Part shown: positions 15,809-18,232 of the stretch, one piece after another
How the letters are laid out: the number at the start of each line of letters is the position of its first letter
How positions within the stretch are numbered: the stretch's first letter is position 1
NCBI GenBank assembly: GCA_023231445.1
Contig: JALNVF010000058.1
Coordinates: 1-18,232, forward strand
Origin: Treponema sp.
GTDB lineage: Bacteria; Spirochaetota; Spirochaetia; Treponematales; Treponemataceae
Reading direction: 5' to 3'
Length of the DNA: 18,232 nt
The notes under the pieces: generated by a model
What the model was told of the DNA's origin: nothing
The model's input: the letters and a program-made list of their open reading frames with translations, nothing else
The model's database searches: none
Translations under genes and position numbers: made by a program

Positions 15809-16591
15809 TTATTCCGGGAGATTAAATACTTTACAGCTGTTTTTCCACAACTGTTCACAGAGTTTTTCAAGGTCCATTTCGAGTAAATCCGCAAGGAAGT
15901 GTGCTGTTGATGTGATATATGCAGGCATTGTCCGCTTTTTTTCGCGATATTCAGCGGGAATCATGAACGGACTTTCAGTTTCGATAAGTATGCGGTCGAG
16001 CGGTATGTTAAGAACTGTTTCATGGAGGTTACGTGCGTTTCTGTAGGTAAGGTTTCCGGCGAAAGAGAACCAGACATTTAAACCCGCATCCAGACATTTT
16101 TTTGCATATACCGCATCCTCCGAATAGCAGTGGAAAATTGCACCTGCGTCGGAGATACGTTCTGAGAGTACATCAAATATATCTTTACCCGCATCGCGGT
16201 TGTGAATGATAACCGGCAGATTGTGTTTACGGGCAATTTCGAGCTGTGTAATGAACAGCTCTATCTGTGTGTGTTTATCACCGAACTGCTTGAAATAGTC
16301 AAGTCCTGTCTCTCCTACCGCTACGACATTTGGGCGCTTGAGATTTTCTTCTATAACAGCAGCATAATCCTTCCCGGGGTTTGTTACTTCAGACGGAGCA
16401 ACCCCTACTGCATGATAAATACCGGGGACGACTTTAAGGTTGTTATACACACGGGTAAAGTCATGAAGGCTGTTGTTGATAGAGACAATACGGGTTACGC
16501 CAGCCTGTTTTGCCTGCTGAATAACGCGTAACTGTTCAATAGGATCGTCGTAGATCAGCCCGATATGGGCATGAGTATCAAAAAATTGCAT
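15809..16591 (-). CDS. TatD-family metal-dependent hydrolase (DNase)
   Basis: A 260-aa TIM-barrel amidohydrolase-like nuclease of the TatD family, normal in length. The start at 16591 is chosen because AGGAAG lies about 7 nt upstream and the protein then begins MQFFDTHAHIGL, as is usual. A longer reading from a TTG at 16672 would use the -35 box as its start codon. Metal ligands visible are His7 and His9 (DTHAH), Glu94 (GETGLDY), His130 (PVIIHNRD) and His154 (FHCYS). The sixth ligand position reads Glu206 (LIETESPF) where the family normally has Asp (ETDSP). The usual GxHP loop reads GVAP (63-66), losing its histidine. The C terminus (MPAYITSTAHFLADLL...NSCKVFNL) is canonical. It is the first gene of the minus-strand run. 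Proposed roles in the family are 3'-5' nuclease or RNA/DNA quality control, and the substrate here is open. Confidence 0.93.
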   Translation of the reverse strand: MQFFDTHAHIGLIYDDPIEQLRVIQQAKQAGVTRIVSINNSLHDFTRVYNNLKVVPGIYHAVGVAPSEVTNPGKDYAAVIEENLKRPNVVAVGETGLDYFKQFGDKHTQIELFITQLEIARKHNLPVIIHNRDAGKDIFDVLSERISDAGAIFHCYSEDAVYAKKCLDAGLNVWFSFAGNLTYRNARNLHETVLNIPLDRILIETESPFMIPAEYREKKRTMPAYITSTAHFLADLLEMDLEKLCEQLWKNSCKVFNLPE

Positions 16592-16643
16592 GGCTTTTCT
16601 TCCTAGTAAGTAATAAGGGATCGGAAATATCCCGATACTCTTA

Positions 16644-16672
16644 AAGATAACACAGGTTGCTGTTGAAGTCAA
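16644..16672 (-). promoter_or_regulatory. Sigma70-type promoter for the tatD-dus-...-pheS run
   Basis: On the minus strand TTGACT (complement of 16667-16672) and TATCTT (complement of 16644-16649) are 17 nt apart. Transcription would start near 16637, about 45 nt before the tatD ATG. A small stem (ATCGG...CCGAT) lies just inside the leader. Confidence 0.7.
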
Positions 16673-16683
16673 CTTATATTTGT

Positions 16684-16713
16684 TTGACAGGCAACGATTT
16701 ACTATGATATACT
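16684..16713 (+). promoter_or_regulatory. Sigma70-type promoter for the M23-bactofilin genes
   Basis: A perfect TTGACA (16684-16689) and TATACT (16708-16713) are separated by 18 nt. Transcription would start near 16720, leaving about 49 nt before the GTG at 16769. It is back to back with the tatD promoter, with 11 nt between the two -35 boxes. TTACTA/TAGTAA half-sites surround the -10 box. Confidence 0.75.
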
Positions 16714-16726
16714 TAGTAACATTACT
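16699..16726. repeat. Operator-like TTACT half-sites around the -10 and start site
   Basis: TTACTA (16699-16704) is the inverted partner of TAGTAA (16714-16719) across the -10 box, and AGTAA (16715-16719) pairs again with TTACT (16722-16726) two bases later. Three half-sites in 28 bp could bind a repressor. The sequence is short and AT-rich, so this is tentative. Confidence 0.35.
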
Positions 16727-16768
16727 GGTATTTCATGATTTATTTTAAATGCAGACAAGGATAGTGCT

Positions 16769-17791
16769 GTGGCCCGGACACAAAAATATAAAAAAATAGA
16801 AAAATCGTTCGCATCAAAAGTACATGCTGCTTTTTTGTCTTTTTTTCATATGATAGAAAGTGCAGCGCTTCATGTATTTAAATTCCTGGACAATAAACTT
16901 ACGATAATGATTGTGCCGCATTCACAGGAAAAGGTAATTAATTTTCAGACCAACGTATTTTCGCTTGGGTTTGGTATTATTCTTATATTCGGAATTATAT
17001 CGTCATTTTTTTATTTTGACCGCCGGGCAGTAGGTTCAAGTGCAGAAATTTCAAAACTTACATCAAAAAATCGTGAAACGCAGGCAAGTCTTGATGAACT
17101 CAGGGATGAGAATACAAATCTGCTTCAGACTGCAAAACGTTTTCAGACGTCATTGTCACAATCTCTTTCACTCCTCGGTATTAGTGAAAGCAGTCAGGTT
17201 TCACAGGCCTCTGTTTCCGGCAGTGATCTTTCTTCCCTCTTTAATACAAGAGAAAGTGTTACAGGTTCCCTGAAGGAAACTGCGGATGTAAAAGAACTTA
17301 CGTGTTACCTTGAGAATGCAGTTCAGCCTGTAGAACAGATAGGTAAAATGCTTGAGAACCAGAATTCGCTGTTTACGGAAATTCCGAGTATCTGGCCTAT
17401 ACGAAATCCGAATGCTCATATTTCTATGGCATTTGGTCCAAGTGTTCATCCTATTACCGGACAATGGTATATTCATAAAGGACTTGATTTTTCGACATAT
17501 CGTTCAGGTGATCCGATTATTGCGACTGCAAACGGACAGGTTGTCACCGTCGGTTACGATGCCAGTTTCGGAAATTACGTTATTATTAAACATAAACATG
17601 GTATTTATACACGATATGCTCATATGATGTATTCCATTGTATCAAAGGGACAGTTTGTATCGCAGCGGGAAGTTATCGGCTATGTAGGTAATACGGGTAT
17701 TACGACAGGCCCTCATCTTCATTATGAAGTACATATTGGTTCTGATGTTGTTGATCCTGCAAAGTATATCAACGTTAAGCTTTCCGACTAG
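16769..17791 (+). CDS. Membrane-anchored M23 metallopeptidase with coiled coil
   Basis: A 340-aa predicted peptidoglycan endopeptidase. The start is a GTG at 16769 with AAGGA seven nt upstream (16757-16761). Residues 1-60 are a basic cytoplasmic segment, 62-83 one transmembrane helix (FSLGFGIILIFGIISSFFYF), about 90-135 a coiled coil, 136-205 a Ser-rich linker, and 213-336 the LytM/M23 domain facing the periplasm. Zinc and catalytic residues are complete: His236 and Asp240 (HKGLD), His285 (RYAHM), His316 and His318 (GPHLHYE). It should therefore be an active D,D-endopeptidase rather than a degenerate EnvC/NlpD-type activator. The long cytoplasmic N terminus and the bactofilin encoded 9 nt downstream suggest a scaffold-enzyme pair that shapes the wall, as known for CcmA with Csd M23 proteins in Helicobacter pylori. 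Confidence 0.95.
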   Translation: MARTQKYKKIEKSFASKVHAAFLSFFHMIESAALHVFKFLDNKLTIMIVPHSQEKVINFQTNVFSLGFGIILIFGIISSFFYFDRRAVGSSAEISKLTSKNRETQASLDELRDENTNLLQTAKRFQTSLSQSLSLLGISESSQVSQASVSGSDLSSLFNTRESVTGSLKETADVKELTCYLENAVQPVEQIGKMLENQNSLFTEIPSIWPIRNPNAHISMAFGPSVHPITGQWYIHKGLDFSTYRSGDPIIATANGQVVTVGYDASFGNYVIIKHKHGIYTRYAHMMYSIVSKGQFVSQREVIGYVGNTGITTGPHLHYEVHIGSDVVDPAKYINVKLSD

Positions 17792-17800
17792 CAGGTCTGT

Positions 17801-18214
17801 ATGGCATTACATTCTGATGATATTTCAATTAATACACTAATAGGCAATGGTTCTGTTGTTACCGGCAATCTGCGGATAAACGGTTTTATACGCATTGATG
17901 GTGATATTAATGGCAGTCTGGAAACGGACGGCAATGTAATTATTGGTGAAAAAGCACGTTTGAAGGGAAACGTGAATGCAAAATCAGCGATTATAGGCGG
18001 TATAGTTCTTGGTGATGTAATTGCAAGGGAAGGCGTAACGCTGCTTTCGTCTGCGGTTGTAATAGGCGATATTATTTCACGTAAAGTTCAGATTGAAGAT
18101 CATGTTGTGTTTCACGGATATTGTATTTCTCTTGATAACGAAGAAAAATTTGATGGTGAATCAGAAAAATATCTGCAGGCAAAGATAATTCGTAATAAGG
18201 CTTCTCTTACATGA
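17801..18214 (+). CDS. Bactofilin
   Basis: A 137-aa polymer-forming protein of the bactofilin family (DUF583). After a short polar N terminus, residues about 12-110 show the regular hydrophobic/glycine periodicity of a right-handed beta-helix (GNLRINGFIRIDGDINGSL, then GNVIIGE, KGNVNAKSAIIGG, LGDVIAREGVT, AVVIGDI), followed by a polar C-terminal tail. Bactofilins form non-polar cytoskeletal filaments at the inner membrane and are needed for helical or stalked shape in several bacteria, including the spirochaete Leptospira. It starts 9 nt after the M23 peptidase stop with AGG upstream of the ATG, and its stop overlaps a following ATG. The neighbouring membrane-anchored M23 enzyme is its likely partner. 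Partner choice is inference from gene order and known systems. Confidence 0.95.
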   Translation: MALHSDDISINTLIGNGSVVTGNLRINGFIRIDGDINGSLETDGNVIIGEKARLKGNVNAKSAIIGGIVLGDVIAREGVTLLSSAVVIGDIISRKVQIEDHVVFHGYCISLDNEEKFDGESEKYLQAKIIRNKASLT

Positions 18215-18232
18215 GTTCAATTGATCAGATTA
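18211..18232 (+). CDS. Start of a further gene (3' partial)
   Basis: An ATG at 18211 overlaps the bactofilin TGA in an ATGA, and the frame (MSSIDQI) stays open to the window edge. The overlap is the type seen at other coupled junctions in this window, so a real coupled gene is likely. Seven residues do not identify a product. Confidence 0.5.

Noticed and set aside
16592..16672. A longer TatD start 27 codons upstream at a TTG.
   Set aside because: That TTG is part of the -35 hexamer, the extra residues match nothing in the family, and the ATG at 16591 has a good ribosome site.
1..18232. CRISPR arrays, insertion sequences, tRNA or rRNA genes, prophage or toxin-antitoxin genes.
   Set aside because: No direct-repeat arrays, transposase or integrase motifs, or cloverleaf structures were seen. 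No gap without a gene exceeds 300 bases.

Overview
The window looks like chromosomal core DNA of a Treponema-like spirochaete. The main pointers are a long (518 aa) phenylalanyl-tRNA synthetase alpha subunit of the archaeal/eukaryotic type, which spirochaetes are known to carry, outer-membrane beta-barrels of Wzi-like type next to unrecognised exported proteins, a bactofilin/M23 peptidase pair as found in curved and helical bacteria, and moderate base composition with TTG and GTG starts. No transposase, integrase, CRISPR array, tRNA or rRNA was seen. The genus is inferred from gene content, not from any search.

Layout. (1) 1-3658, plus strand: two successive Wzi-like outer-membrane beta-barrel genes, the first missing its first codons at the window edge, closed by a strong intrinsic terminator (3681-3712). 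(2) 3711-8588, plus strand: a glycerol operon whose -35 box overlaps the terminator T-run. Its order is glpK, a GlpA-like FAD dehydrogenase with a C-terminal BFD-type [2Fe-2S] domain, a second FAD/NAD(P) oxidoreductase, and a small four-cysteine DUF1667 protein. GlpB and GlpC are absent, so the last two proteins probably form the electron path. (3) A bidirectional terminator (8653-8685) separates it from a convergent operon. (4) 16591 down to 8698, minus strand: a long head-to-tail gene run, TatD-family hydrolase, DusB-like tRNA-dihydrouridine synthase, a 529-aa unknown, a GAF-GGDEF diguanylate cyclase, a rhomboid protease, two unknown exported proteins, and pheS. Most junctions are overlaps or gaps under 40 nt. 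(5) 16684-18232, plus strand, divergent from tatD: an M23 metallopeptidase with a membrane anchor and coiled coil, a bactofilin, and the first codons of a further gene, coupled by an ATGA overlap at the last junction.

How they work together. The glycerol genes give a self-contained route from glycerol to glycerol-3-phosphate to DHAP with an unusual electron outlet. The M23-bactofilin pair is a cell-wall and cell-shape module. The minus-strand run mixes housekeeping RNA functions with a tightly coupled subset (529-aa unknown, diguanylate cyclase, rhomboid, 232-aa exported protein) that is the best candidate in this window for an undescribed functional unit. A possible internal, nearly leaderless promoter with a palindrome lies just upstream of that subset. 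Nothing here is proof of a new system. The assignments rest on motifs read by eye.
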